DNA of 38,726 bases, taken from contig NZ_LNGH01000027.1 of the NCBI RefSeq assembly GCF_011057715.1, positions 1-38,726 of the forward strand. Reading direction: 5' to 3'. This DNA comes from Marinitoga sp. 38H-ov. Its GTDB lineage: Bacteria > Thermotogota > Thermotogae > Petrotogales > Petrotogaceae. Shown piece by piece: positions 28,783-37,441 of this stretch. The notes under the pieces were generated by a model that was not told the DNA's origin, ran no database searches, and saw only the letters and a list, made by a program, of their open reading frames with translations. The position numbers and the translations under genes are program-made. How positions within the stretch are numbered: the stretch's first letter is position 1; each line of letters opens with the position of its first letter.

Positions 28783-28911
28783 TTAATATCTAACAGTAAT
28801 TTGATGATCGGAAGTAATTCTAGTAGTATTTGTTTTACCTTTTTCATCTTCTCCTAACATAACTGTTGAAAATACCAAAATAGAAATAATAACAAAAAGT
28901 ATCTTTTTCAT
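28783..28911 (-). CDS. Small secreted peptide precursor (42 aa)
   Basis: A 42-residue gene with a strong ribosome binding site (AGGAGGGG, six bases from the ATG) and a terminator just after the stop. Residues 1-20 form a signal peptide (MKKILFVIISILVFSTVMLG); the rest is a polar 22-residue tail beginning EDEKGKTN and ending QITVRY. It resembles the 52-aa peptide at 12096-12254 in size and layout, not in mature sequence. Both peptide genes adjoin members of the same TPR-like family. A signalling role is inference. Confidence 0.7.
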   Translation of the reverse strand: MKKILFVIISILVFSTVMLGEDEKGKTNTTRITSDHQITVRY

Positions 28912-29000
28912 AAAACCCCTCCTATCTATTTTAAAATAATGACTAATATATATTTATTTGGATAGAATAATATATACTTGCAGTACTATAATTTATATTA

Positions 29001-29030
29001 ATTATATAGTAAAAGTGTATTAGATTTCAC
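29001..29030 (-). promoter_or_regulatory. Possible promoter of the 42-aa peptide gene
   Basis: Minus-strand GTGAAA (29025-29030), 18-bp spacer, TATAAT (29001-29006), just past the protease stop; the leader would be about 80 nt. Confidence 0.45.
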
Positions 29031-29035
29031 CATAT

Positions 29036-30745
29036 TTAATTCTCTATATTTAAACTAATATCTATTGGACCATATGTTTTATTTGGATATAAATAATATG
29101 TTCCGTTGTATCCAAAATAATCTCCTGTATCTATAGTTCCATTATTATTATTATCTCTCCATGCACATATATAAGTTGTTTTATATGGTACAACTGAATT
29201 TAATGTATAACTTCCATTATTTACATATGCTATTTCACTACTTAAAACATATGTATTTTGGTAATAGTCATAACTTAATGCAAATACTTGAGTTTTAATT
29301 GTTGGATTTGGATCTGGGTTTGGATCTGGATTTGGATTACCACCTGTATAATTTAATGCCGCATATGCATCAATCAATCCATATCCATAATAGTCATCCT
29401 TACCACTAGTTCCTAAATCAACTGCAGTTGATATTAATACATTTCTAATTTCACTTGGTGAAGTTACACCATTAGCATAAACTAAAGCGGCTACTCCAGC
29501 AACATGTGGCGCTGCCATTGATGTTCCTTGTAAGAACATATAAGTATCTCCATTATTTGGAGTCCATGTTGTACTTAAAACTCCATCTGCATATCCATCA
29601 CCATTTTGATCAACACTTGTATCCCCACCAGGTGCAGCTATATCAACTTCTGGCCCATAATTTGAATATGGAGCTCTTTGTAAATCATACCTTACAGAAG
29701 CTACAGCTATTGTTTCAGTATATTTTGCTGGATATGATACAGGACCATTTTCATTTCCAGCAGCACAAATAACAGTTACCCCATTATTATATGCATATTT
29801 TATTGCATCATGTAATATTTGAGAATTAGCTCCTCCACCTAAACTCATATTTATTATTTTTGCTCCATGATCAACAGCATATCTTACACCTGCTGCTACA
29901 GTATCTAATGAACCAGTTCCATCAGCACCTAATACTCTAACAGGCATTACTTTAATTCCATAACCGCCCCAATTGACTCCACTTACACCTACAGAATTAT
30001 TTGTCATAGCCGCAATTGTACCTGCTACATGTGTTCCATGGCTAACATCTTGCGCAGGATCTGTAGGATCCGTATCATTATCAACATAATCATAACCTTG
30101 AATTAATACATCTTTTAAATCTGGATGTGTAAAGCTAACTCCTGTATCAACAACTGCTACAATAACATTTGCACTTTTAATTTTATCCCATGCTTGAGGT
30201 AATTTTATCTTATCATAATGCCATTGATAACTATAATAAGCATCATTTGGTATTGCTAAAGCTTTGTAAATGTAATTTGGTTCAATATATTTTATTCCTT
30301 CAATCTTCCTCAATTTATTTATATCAACTTCTCCTTTTACTTTTAAAACAGAAATTCCTTCTTTAAAAGTAATCTCTTTAGTAACATTTTTATTTGAGTC
30401 AAAACTTATATCTTTTTCTAAAGATACACTATCTTTGTATTTTTCTAATAAGTTTCTTAATCCATTTCCTTCATAATAAACTACATACTCTCCTTCTCTC
30501 CATTCTACTCCTGCAGATTTATTTAATTTTGTTGATACTAAATAAGGTGCTAAATCACCATTTGGCATCCTAACGCTACCATAAACCGATGCGTATCCTG
30601 TTGCTTTTTTCGAAACTGTAGCTATATCTTCTATTTTTTTACCTTCAATAAATTTTCCCAAATCTACATTTTTAGGATCGTCAGATAGTCTTGTACAACT
30701 CCAAAGCGTTAAAATCAATAAAATAAAAATAAGAACTTTCTTCAT
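29036..30745 (-). CDS. Subtilisin-like (S8) serine protease, lipoprotein
   Basis: A 569-residue exported protease. The signal peptide ends in a lipobox (LTLWSC, Cys17), so it is probably lipid-anchored. Residues about 45-165 form an I9-like propeptide region ending with the GIKYIEPNYIY segment. The catalytic triad is complete: D200 in VVDTGV, H236 in SHGTHVAGT, S409 in GTSMAAPHVAG, with oxyanion N331 in AAGNENG. A Pro-Asn-Pro-Asp linker (about 475-487) joins a roughly 80-residue C-terminal beta domain with a DNNNNGTIDTGD calcium-loop-like motif. GGAGGGG precedes the ATG. The 42-aa secreted peptide gene follows 124 bases downstream. Confidence 0.95.
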   Translation of the reverse strand: MKKVLIFILLILTLWSCTRLSDDPKNVDLGKFIEGKKIEDIATVSKKATGYASVYGSVRMPNGDLAPYLVSTKLNKSAGVEWREGEYVVYYEGNGLRNLLEKYKDSVSLEKDISFDSNKNVTKEITFKEGISVLKVKGEVDINKLRKIEGIKYIEPNYIYKALAIPNDAYYSYQWHYDKIKLPQAWDKIKSANVIVAVVDTGVSFTHPDLKDVLIQGYDYVDNDTDPTDPAQDVSHGTHVAGTIAAMTNNSVGVSGVNWGGYGIKVMPVRVLGADGTGSLDTVAAGVRYAVDHGAKIINMSLGGGANSQILHDAIKYAYNNGVTVICAAGNENGPVSYPAKYTETIAVASVRYDLQRAPYSNYGPEVDIAAPGGDTSVDQNGDGYADGVLSTTWTPNNGDTYMFLQGTSMAAPHVAGVAALVYANGVTSPSEIRNVLISTAVDLGTSGKDDYYGYGLIDAYAALNYTGGNPNPDPNPDPNPTIKTQVFALSYDYYQNTYVLSSEIAYVNNGSYTLNSVVPYKTTYICAWRDNNNNGTIDTGDYFGYNGTYYLYPNKTYGPIDISLNIEN

Positions 30746-31050
30746 CTTACCCCTCCTTATAATTAATTCATTAATATTTTATCATTTTAGATATGGTTTT
30801 CAAGATTTATTTTTATCAACCAAAATCCTTTTATATAAACCATTTTAATTTATTAACTTAATGGTAATATTTTAAAAAATAAACTGTAATCATTTAAAAT
30901 TATGAAAACATTTTAAATAGATTATTTTATTCTTAGCACATTCATTTCTAAAATATTACAATATATTTTGATTTGATTTCTAAAATGTTATTTTTTAGGT
31001 TATATGTAAATTGATATAAATATATTAGCATACTTATTAATGCATTATGA
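30746..31050. other. AT-rich intergenic region upstream of the protease gene
   Basis: No coding sequence is convincing here. It holds the protease promoter (30776-30803) and a direct repeat TTTCTAAAAT (about 30945 and 30978). Its right edge is the terminator of the acyltransferase operon. Confidence 0.6.
30776..30803 (-). promoter_or_regulatory. Promoter of the subtilisin-like protease gene
   Basis: Minus-strand TTGAAA (30798-30803), 16-bp spacer, TAAAAT (30776-30781), about 30 bases before the ATG. Confidence 0.6.
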
Positions 31051-31087
31051 AAAAAATTAACCCCATCCATATATTGGATGGGGTTAA
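31051..31087 (-). terminator. Terminator of the nucleotide-sugar operon
   Basis: A perfect 13-bp stem (31057-31069 with 31075-31087), 5-nt loop, then six T on the minus strand; it overlaps the acyltransferase stop codon. Confidence 0.9.
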
Positions 31088-31830
31088 TTATAATAACTTT
31101 GATTTTCAAGCAATTGATCTTCTGGAACATCTTTATATATTTTTGCTGGACTTCCTAAGACTATTTTTTTAGGAGGAACATTTTTTGTTACTACTGATCC
31201 TGCAGCCACTAATGCATCTTCACCTATTTCAATTCCTGGTAATATTGTCGAATTTGCACCCACTCTAGCTCCTTTTCTTAATGTAGCACCTTTAAAATAT
31301 TTTTTTCTATCTTCAGTTCTACCTAAAAAATTGTCATTTGTAAATGTAACTTCTGGAGCTACAAAACAATAATCCTCTATAGTAGATAATGCTGTTATAT
31401 ATGCATTTGTCTCAATTTTTACTTTTTTCCCAATAGTAGTTTTGTTTTCAACAGCAACTCCTCTTCCTATAATTGTATATTCACCTATTTCTACATCTTC
31501 TCTAATACTTGCTAAATCACCAACAAAAACAAAATTATTTAATTTAGCACCCCTGTATATTACGCAATTAGCTCCTATTGTTACATATTCTCCAATAATT
31601 AAAGGTTCTAATTCTTTTTCTTGAGTTACAGCTGAATTTGTTGCTTTAAAAGGCACTTTACCTAAAACTGTATTATCAGCTATAATACTTCCTTTTTTTA
31701 TAACTGTATCCTTTTTAATAACGACATTATTTCCTAATTTAACTCCTTCTTCTATAATTACATTTTCTTCTATCTCAATATTATGTCCTAATTCTACTGT
31801 ATCATGAATCTTAGCATATTCAGAAATCAT
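31084..31830 (-). CDS. Hexapeptide-repeat acyltransferase, WbpD/WlbB-like
   Basis: A 248-residue left-handed beta-helix acetyltransferase, probably acetylating an amino group of a UDP-sugar with acetyl-CoA. Hexapeptide repeats with I/V every six residues run along most of the protein ([19 protein letters not shown], then [20 protein letters not shown]), ending with the class signature [23 protein letters not shown]. The start overlaps the upstream oxidoreductase by four bases. Operon company with a UDP-sugar dehydrogenase and a Gfo/Idh oxidoreductase supports a WbpD-like role in 2,3-diacetamido-uronic acid synthesis; the aminotransferase step is missing locally. Confidence 0.85.
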   Translation of the reverse strand: MISEYAKIHDTVELGHNIEIEENVIIEEGVKLGNNVVIKKDTVIKKGSIIADNTVLGKVPFKATNSAVTQEKELEPLIIGEYVTIGANCVIYRGAKLNNFVFVGDLASIREDVEIGEYTIIGRGVAVENKTTIGKKVKIETNAYITALSTIEDYCFVAPEVTFTNDNFLGRTEDRKKYFKGATLRKGARVGANSTILPGIEIGEDALVAAGSVVTKNVPPKKIVLGSPAKIYKDVPEDQLLENQSYYN

Positions 31831-32912
31831 TTTTCCACCTTCTTAAAAAATCCTTTCATTTCTTCAGTTGAAAACTCAAAAGGAATTTTTACAGGTTTCC
31901 CTTCTTTTGCAGATTTATAAATTGCTAATACTATTTCTACAGCTCTTTTTCCATCTTCTCCAGAAACATATGGGTTTCTATCATTAACTATTGATTCATA
32001 GAAATCTCTATATAATGGAACATGACCCGCACCATATACTGTATCAGGATCAGGTAAATTTTGGAATGGATGCGAATCTTCGTTTTCAAATCTCCAAGTT
32101 TCTATTTTATTTACTGCAAGACCACCTATAACCACGGTCCCTTTTTCACCAAATACTGATAAAGTTTCTTCTAAATTTTTTGGATAAACATTAGCAGTTC
32201 CTTCGATTATCCCAACAGCACCATTTTTAAATTTAATTATAGCACTACCAAAATCCTCCGCTTCAATATATGGATGATTAAAATTCTCTATTCTTCCTGT
32301 TATTTCTTCTATTTCTCCAAAAGTCCATTGTAATAAATCTATACCATGAGTACATTGATTCATCAATGTTCCACCATCTAGATTCCAAGTTCCTCTCCAA
32401 GGCGCTTGCTCATAGTATGACTTATTTCTATTCCATCTTATAGAAATCTGACCATGCAACAAATTACCAAATTCTTTATTTTCTAATTTCTTTCTCATTT
32501 CTTGAATAGGTGGATTAAATCTATTTTGAAAACATACCCCTAATTTTAAATTCTTTTCTTTTGACAATTGAATCATATGATTCATATCTTTAGTTGACAA
32601 TGCCATTGGTTTTTCAACTAAAACGTGTTTATTACTATTCATAGCATCTACTGATATTTGATAATGATATCCACTTTCTGTTGCTATTGATACCATATCA
32701 ATATCTTCTCTTTTCAATACTTCATTATAATCTGTATATATTTCAGGTCTTTTTAATCCTGCATTTTCAATAATATTAGCTATATTTTCAGCTTTTTCTT
32801 TTACAGGATCAACAACTGCAACAAGATCAAATATCTCTTTATTTTTTATTATAGCTTCTGTATGTTTTTTTGTCGCAATTCTACCACATCCAATTAAAGC
32901 TAATCTAATCAT
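31827..32912 (-). CDS. Gfo/Idh/MocA oxidoreductase, WbpB/WlbA-like
   Basis: A 361-residue NAD(P)-dependent sugar oxidoreductase. It has the N-terminal Rossmann loop [13 protein letters not shown], the family motif VEKPMALS, with the conserved EKP, and [20 protein letters not shown], carrying the His of the active site. I chose the ATG at 32912, eight bases after AAGGAG, over an in-frame GTG at 32918. Between a UDP-sugar 6-dehydrogenase and a hexapeptide acetyltransferase it would oxidise C3 of a UDP-N-acetylglucosaminuronic acid, as WbpB/WlbA do; other sugars are possible. Confidence 0.87.
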   Translation of the reverse strand: MIRLALIGCGRIATKKHTEAIIKNKEIFDLVAVVDPVKEKAENIANIIENAGLKRPEIYTDYNEVLKREDIDMVSIATESGYHYQISVDAMNSNKHVLVEKPMALSTKDMNHMIQLSKEKNLKLGVCFQNRFNPPIQEMRKKLENKEFGNLLHGQISIRWNRNKSYYEQAPWRGTWNLDGGTLMNQCTHGIDLLQWTFGEIEEITGRIENFNHPYIEAEDFGSAIIKFKNGAVGIIEGTANVYPKNLEETLSVFGEKGTVVIGGLAVNKIETWRFENEDSHPFQNLPDPDTVYGAGHVPLYRDFYESIVNDRNPYVSGEDGKRAVEIVLAIYKSAKEGKPVKIPFEFSTEEMKGFFKKVEK

Positions 32913-32925
32913 CAGCACATCTCCT

Positions 32926-34230
32926 TTATAATAATATAACTTTCTCTTTATATTTTTCTATATTCTTAGTTTTATTCTTTGTATCAAATAAAAATGGAGC
33001 ATGTTCTAACACAAATTCATAATCCACTTTTGAATGAGCTGTTGTTAAAACTACAGCATCAACACTTTCCAATAATTCTTTTGTTAATTCAACGCTCTTA
33101 TATTCCTTTCCGTCATGTGAAAATTCTGAAATATATGGATCATGAATAATAATATTTGCTTGTTTCTTTTCTAAATGTTCAATAACCTTTAATGCAGGTG
33201 ACTCTCTTAAATCATCAATATCATTTTTATATGCAACACCAAGTAATAATACTCTTGCTCCATTTAAACATTTCTTCCTATCATTAAGAATATCCTGAAG
33301 TCTTGAAACAACATATTCTGGCATTGCATCATTTATTTCGCCGGCCATTTCAATTAATCTAGTATGATAATCAACTGCTCTAGCCTTATATGTTAAATAA
33401 AATGGATCTATTGGAATACAATGTCCTCCTACACCTGGTCCTGGATAAAATGGCATAAATCCAAATGGTTTAGTTGCAGCAGCATCTATAACTTCCCATA
33501 TATTAATTCCTAACTTTTTAGCAACTACCGCCATTTCGTTTATTAATGCAATATTTACTATTCTAAATGTATTTTCCAATATTTTAGCCATTTCTGCTTC
33601 TTTTGGCGAAGACACTTCAAAAACTTCAGCCTCTAAAACATTTTCATATAATGTTTTAGCATGTTTTGTACATTCTTTGGTTACTCCTCCTACAACCTTT
33701 GGAGTATTTTTTGTTTTAAATCTCAAATTACCAGGATCTACTCTTTCTGGCGAAAATGCCAAATAAAAATCTTTTCCTACTTTTAATCCCGTTTCTTCTA
33801 ATATAGGCAACATTACTTCTTCTGTAGTTCCAGGATATGTTGTACTTTCTAATGTTATTAACATATCCTTATGTAATCTTTTTGCCACTTCTTTAGTAGA
33901 AGCTACAACATATTGTAAATCAGGTTGTTTAAATTTGTCTAAAGGTGTTGGAACACATATCATTACGGCATCACAATTTGCTAATTCATCAAAATTTGTT
34001 GTCGCCACAATTTTGCCTTCTTTTACTAATTCAGATAATTCTTCATTTACTACATCACCTATATAATTAATCCCCTTGTTAACCATTTCTACCTTCTTTT
34101 CTTGAACATCAAATCCTATAACATTATATCCAGCTTTAGCCTTTTCAACTGCTAAAGGTAATCCTACATATCCTAAACCTATAACTCCTATTTTTGCTGT
34201 TTTGTTTTGAATTTTTTCCATTAATGTCAT
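32926..34230 (-). CDS. UDP-N-acetylglucosamine 6-dehydrogenase family (WbpA/WecC-like) nucleotide-sugar dehydrogenase
   Basis: Oxidises a UDP-hexose(amine) at C6 to the uronic acid with two NAD+. The 434-residue product has GVIGLGYVGLPLAVEKAKAG (NAD loop), ICVPTPLDK, ESTTYPGTTEE, the region FSPERVDPG, and the catalytic segment PGPGVGGHCIPIDPFYL with the Cys nucleophile. The VDPGN and GGHCIPIDP features point to UDP-HexNAc dehydrogenases rather than UDP-glucose dehydrogenase. I prefer the ATG at 34230, seven bases from GGAGG; the ATG at 34236 is too close. It is first in its operon, behind a consensus promoter. Confidence 0.92.
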   Translation of the reverse strand: MTLMEKIQNKTAKIGVIGLGYVGLPLAVEKAKAGYNVIGFDVQEKKVEMVNKGINYIGDVVNEELSELVKEGKIVATTNFDELANCDAVMICVPTPLDKFKQPDLQYVVASTKEVAKRLHKDMLITLESTTYPGTTEEVMLPILEETGLKVGKDFYLAFSPERVDPGNLRFKTKNTPKVVGGVTKECTKHAKTLYENVLEAEVFEVSSPKEAEMAKILENTFRIVNIALINEMAVVAKKLGINIWEVIDAAATKPFGFMPFYPGPGVGGHCIPIDPFYLTYKARAVDYHTRLIEMAGEINDAMPEYVVSRLQDILNDRKKCLNGARVLLLGVAYKNDIDDLRESPALKVIEHLEKKQANIIIHDPYISEFSHDGKEYKSVELTKELLESVDAVVLTTAHSKVDYEFVLEHAPFLFDTKNKTKNIEKYKEKVILL

Positions 34231-34268
34231 ACTCATCCCTCCGATATTTTAAATATATTTTATTTTTC

Positions 34269-34283
34269 ATTCACTGAGTGAAT
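34269..34283. promoter_or_regulatory. 15-bp palindrome at the start site of the nucleotide-sugar operon
   Basis: ATTCACTGAGTGAAT, a perfect 7-1-7 palindrome touching the -10 box and covering the expected transcription start, a classic repressor position. Confidence 0.5.
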
Positions 34284-34310
34284 TATATCATAATTATTTT
34301 TCTCTGTCAA
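34282..34310 (-). promoter_or_regulatory. Consensus promoter of the nucleotide-sugar operon
   Basis: Minus-strand TTGACA (34305-34310), 17-bp spacer, TATAAT (34282-34287): full consensus, directly after the T-run of the upstream terminator. Confidence 0.9.
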
Positions 34311-34311
34311 C

Positions 34312-34334
34312 AAAAAAAGTGCCTTTCGGCACTT
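34312..34334 (-). terminator. Terminator of the nucleoside kinase gene
   Basis: A 7-bp stem (34317-34323 with 34328-34334) closed by a 4-nt GAAA-type loop on the minus strand, followed by seven T. Confidence 0.9.
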
Positions 34335-34371
34335 AAATCATTTTTATAATTTATTCAATCTCTAAATAATA

Positions 34372-36027
34372 TCAATATTCAAAAGCACTATTTCCTATAA
34401 ATTCTCTTAAAACAGAAATTCTAGGAACTTCATGTATAGCAGGCAGCGGCAAGAAATAATCCAAAAATCTTAATAATCTTTTAGCTTCCGTATATTCAGG
34501 TAAAGTATTATCTATTTCTAATAATAACGGCTCTGCAAATAATTTTAATATAGGTAATTCATATATTAAATAAGAATTAAACATTATATCTGCTTCTTCT
34601 TGATATGGGAATATATTCTCTTCTTCACCTTTTCTAACTTCTGGCCACAATTGTAATGTCCTTAATGCTGTTGCGCCTCTAAAATTATAATCTCTAACTA
34701 TTCTTCTAATAAGTCTTGTATCTGTAGTAGGAATTCTATTCATTTCATCTAAATTCATTTGAATTAATGCACTCACATACACTTTAAACTTTTGATCTCT
34801 TGGAATACTTTCTGTAAGTTTTTCATTTAAACCATGAATTCCTTCAATAATTATAGGTTGTTTTTTACCAACTTTAACCTTCTTTCCTGTCCATTCTCTT
34901 TTACCAGAAATAAAATTATAACGTGGTAATTCTACTTCTTTTCCTTCAATTAAATCCTTTAAGTTTTGATTTAATAAATCAAGATCTAAAGCTCTTAATG
35001 ATTCTAGATCTTTTTTTCCATCCGGTGTTAATGGTATTTTTTCAAAATCAATATAATAATCATCAAGAGATATTTGTAATGGCTCTTTTCCGTGAACTTT
35101 TAGTTCAAGAGAAATTCTCTTTGCACTTGTTGTTTTTCCTGAAGATGATGGCCCAGCTAAACAAATTAATCTTACATTTTTCCTTTTTATTATTTCATCT
35201 GCAATATTAGCATATTTTTTTTCATGCAAAGCTTCAGAAATTCTTATTAATTCTCCGCTGGATTTTACTCCTTTTGCAATTAATGCATTTAATTCTCCAA
35301 CATTTTTTATATTTAAAATGTCCAACCAATTTTTATATTCTATAAATGTTGCTGAAAGCTTTGGTAATGGATTAAACTCTGGAATATTATCAGGACTTTG
35401 TTCAGTAGGATGCAATAATACATATCCTTTATCATGTTTTATAATATCAAATTTATCTATATAACCAGTTGATGGTGGCATATATTCATAAAAATAATTT
35501 ATGTACTTATCACATTTGTATACTTTAACAGTAGTCTTTTTTCTATATTTAAATAATAGTGCTTTATCATTTTCCCCTATACTTTCAAAATATTTTATAG
35601 CATCAAATTTACTTATTGTTATTTTTTCAAAAAGAAGGTTTTCGTCTATTATTTTTTTCATTTCTTCTTTTAATTTCTCAATATTTTTTTCATTATTTCT
35701 CATACCTTTTATTTCAAAATATAATCCTGGACCAATTGAATGATGAACAACTAAATCTATATTCTTATACATTCTCCTTAAAGCAATATACATTATGAAA
35801 AGCAAAGCTCGTCTATATATCCTCATTCCCTCACCAGATGTAATATCAACCGCTTTAGCATAACCATTATCTTGTACTTTTTTCCATAATTCCTTAATCT
35901 CATTATTAAAATTAATCGCGAGTATCTTGTATTTGTTGTGTTTCTGTAATTCATCCGCTATTTTAAAAAACTGTTCTCCCTTGCTTACCTTAATTTCCGA
36001 AAAATCAGTTTTTATAAGATATCCCAT
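34372..36027 (-). CDS. Nucleoside (uridine kinase-like) kinase with ThrRS-like N-terminal domain
   Basis: A 551-residue two-domain protein. The N-terminal part resembles the TGS/second additional domain of threonyl-tRNA synthetase (VDITSGEGMRIYRRALLFI, DLVVHHSIGPGLYFEI); the C-terminal part is a P-loop kinase of the uridine kinase/PRK group with GPSSSGKTT (292-300), SLDDYYID, and PIIIEGIHGLNE. This architecture is standard in Thermotogota and many Firmicutes, and the natural substrate is not settled. No clear ribosome binding site oddity: AGGGG precedes the ATG. The gene is four bases downstream of the permease gene and probably co-transcribed with it. Confidence 0.88.
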   Translation of the reverse strand: MGYLIKTDFSEIKVSKGEQFFKIADELQKHNKYKILAINFNNEIKELWKKVQDNGYAKAVDITSGEGMRIYRRALLFIMYIALRRMYKNIDLVVHHSIGPGLYFEIKGMRNNEKNIEKLKEEMKKIIDENLLFEKITISKFDAIKYFESIGENDKALLFKYRKKTTVKVYKCDKYINYFYEYMPPSTGYIDKFDIIKHDKGYVLLHPTEQSPDNIPEFNPLPKLSATFIEYKNWLDILNIKNVGELNALIAKGVKSSGELIRISEALHEKKYANIADEIIKRKNVRLICLAGPSSSGKTTSAKRISLELKVHGKEPLQISLDDYYIDFEKIPLTPDGKKDLESLRALDLDLLNQNLKDLIEGKEVELPRYNFISGKREWTGKKVKVGKKQPIIIEGIHGLNEKLTESIPRDQKFKVYVSALIQMNLDEMNRIPTTDTRLIRRIVRDYNFRGATALRTLQLWPEVRKGEEENIFPYQEEADIMFNSYLIYELPILKLFAEPLLLEIDNTLPEYTEAKRLLRFLDYFLPLPAIHEVPRISVLREFIGNSAFEY

Positions 36028-36031
36028 ATAA

Positions 36032-37312
36032 TCACCCCTTATATAAAATTAAAATGTATAAATATATTGATGATATTATAAGTCCTATAATTGCTATTAA
36101 CATACCTTTTTTCATAAAAGTTAAAAAATCTACTTTTCTATTAAAATTATTCTCTATCATTCCTACAATAACCATATTAGAAGCTGCCCCGCTAATTGTT
36201 CCATTACCGCCAAAACTTGCACCTAATGCTAATGCCCACCATAATAATTCACTATTAGGAAAAGATCCTATTAATCTTTCAACTATTGGAATAAATATTG
36301 TAGCTACTGGAACTGCTCCCATAATGGAGGATAATAATCCGGATACCCATAAAACTATTAATAGTAGAATATATGAGTGAGAAGTAAAATTATATATCAA
36401 ATTTGTTACATCTTCTATAACATGAACATCTTCTAGTGCTTTTACCAATGCAAAAAGTCCAACAAAGAAAAATAACGTATCCCATTCTATATCATGAGAT
36501 ATCTCATCAAAATCTTTTTTTGATATCAATAACATTATAGCTCCACCTGTTAATGCAATTAATGCCGCTTCATAATCTAAATATTCATGAATAAAAAAGC
36601 CAATTATTACTAAAACAAAAATAATCAAACCTTTTTTTAACAAATTATAATCTATAATAGCTTTTGCTGGATCTGCTTGCAATAATGATTCTAATTTCTC
36701 TTTTTTCACATTTTTTAATTCTCTATGCTTATATATAAAATAATAGATAGTCAAAATAAGTGCTATAATAGATGGAATTGACATAATTGTCAAAAATCTC
36801 AAAAAACTTACTCCTGAAGCACTACCTATTAAAATATTAGGAGGATCCCCTATCATAGTTGCAGTACCTCCAATATTTGCAGCAAAAATCATTGGGAATA
36901 AAAAAATTTCTGGCTTTATCTCTATCTCTTGACAAATATATATAATTACCGGTGAAAACAGAATTAAAGTAGTTACATTATCTAAAACACTTGATAAGAA
37001 AGCAACAACTAACATAGTAAATATAAATATAGATACTACATTACCTTTTGATTTTTTTACAATGTATATAGCAATACCTTGAAAAAGACCTGTAGTTTTT
37101 AATATTCCCACTATAACCATCATTCCAAACAAAATTCCAAGTGTATTAAAATCTATATATTCGCTAACATTAGCCACCTTTAAATTTTCAGAAACTTTTA
37201 ATAACGATACTAATAATCCCATACTAAAAGCTATAACGGCTTTGTTACCCTTTCCAAAAATTATTAAATAATACGTCAAAAAGAAAATTAACAATGTCAA
37301 AATCTTCAACAT
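36032..37312 (-). CDS. ArsB/NhaD (ion transporter superfamily) permease
   Basis: A 426-residue membrane protein with about 11-12 helices of the IT superfamily (arsenite, Na+/H+, or dicarboxylate/citrate transporters). It carries the tell-tale repeats: SSVLDNVTTLILFSPV and ANIGGTATMIGDPPNILIGS in the first half, SSIMGAVPVATIFIP and GASFGGNGTISGAASNMV in the second. No ArsA or ArsR is nearby, so arsenite export is not favoured; Na+/H+ antiport or dicarboxylate uptake are alternatives. The ATG at 37312 has the better spacing to GGGGGG than the one three bases earlier. Confidence 0.88.
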   Translation of the reverse strand: MLKILTLLIFFLTYYLIIFGKGNKAVIAFSMGLLVSLLKVSENLKVANVSEYIDFNTLGILFGMMVIVGILKTTGLFQGIAIYIVKKSKGNVVSIFIFTMLVVAFLSSVLDNVTTLILFSPVIIYICQEIEIKPEIFLFPMIFAANIGGTATMIGDPPNILIGSASGVSFLRFLTIMSIPSIIALILTIYYFIYKHRELKNVKKEKLESLLQADPAKAIIDYNLLKKGLIIFVLVIIGFFIHEYLDYEAALIALTGGAIMLLISKKDFDEISHDIEWDTLFFFVGLFALVKALEDVHVIEDVTNLIYNFTSHSYILLLIVLWVSGLLSSIMGAVPVATIFIPIVERLIGSFPNSELLWWALALGASFGGNGTISGAASNMVIVGMIENNFNRKVDFLTFMKKGMLIAIIGLIISSIYLYILILYKG

Positions 37313-37354
37313 CATATCCCCCCTGATAAATTAAATAATAGTAATAATAAATTA

Positions 37355-37393
37355 TATAATAATTATACTCTAAATATAATAATTATACTCTAA
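37355..37393. repeat. Tandem direct repeat, two 19-bp copies at period 20
   Basis: TATAATAATTATACTCTAA occurs twice (37355-37373 and 37375-37393) upstream of the permease gene. On the minus strand each copy contains a TATAAT, so the repeat duplicates a -10 element. Confidence 0.75.
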
Positions 37394-37419
37394 TAAAAAA
37401 ACCTCCCAGTCGGGAGGTT
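37394..37419 (-). terminator. Terminator of the thiB-like gene
   Basis: A perfect 8-bp stem (37400-37407 with 37412-37419), 4-nt loop, followed by seven T on the minus strand. Confidence 0.9.
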
Positions 37420-37441
37420 GTATACTTAATATAATATTATT

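Noticed and set aside
30948-31130. 60-codon minus-strand frame upstream of the protease gene
   Set aside because: It starts inside the acyltransferase gene and runs through that operon's terminator, with no ribosome binding site.
37354-37394. CRISPR-like repeat
   Set aside because: Only two 19-bp copies with one base between them and no spacers; a simple tandem duplication.
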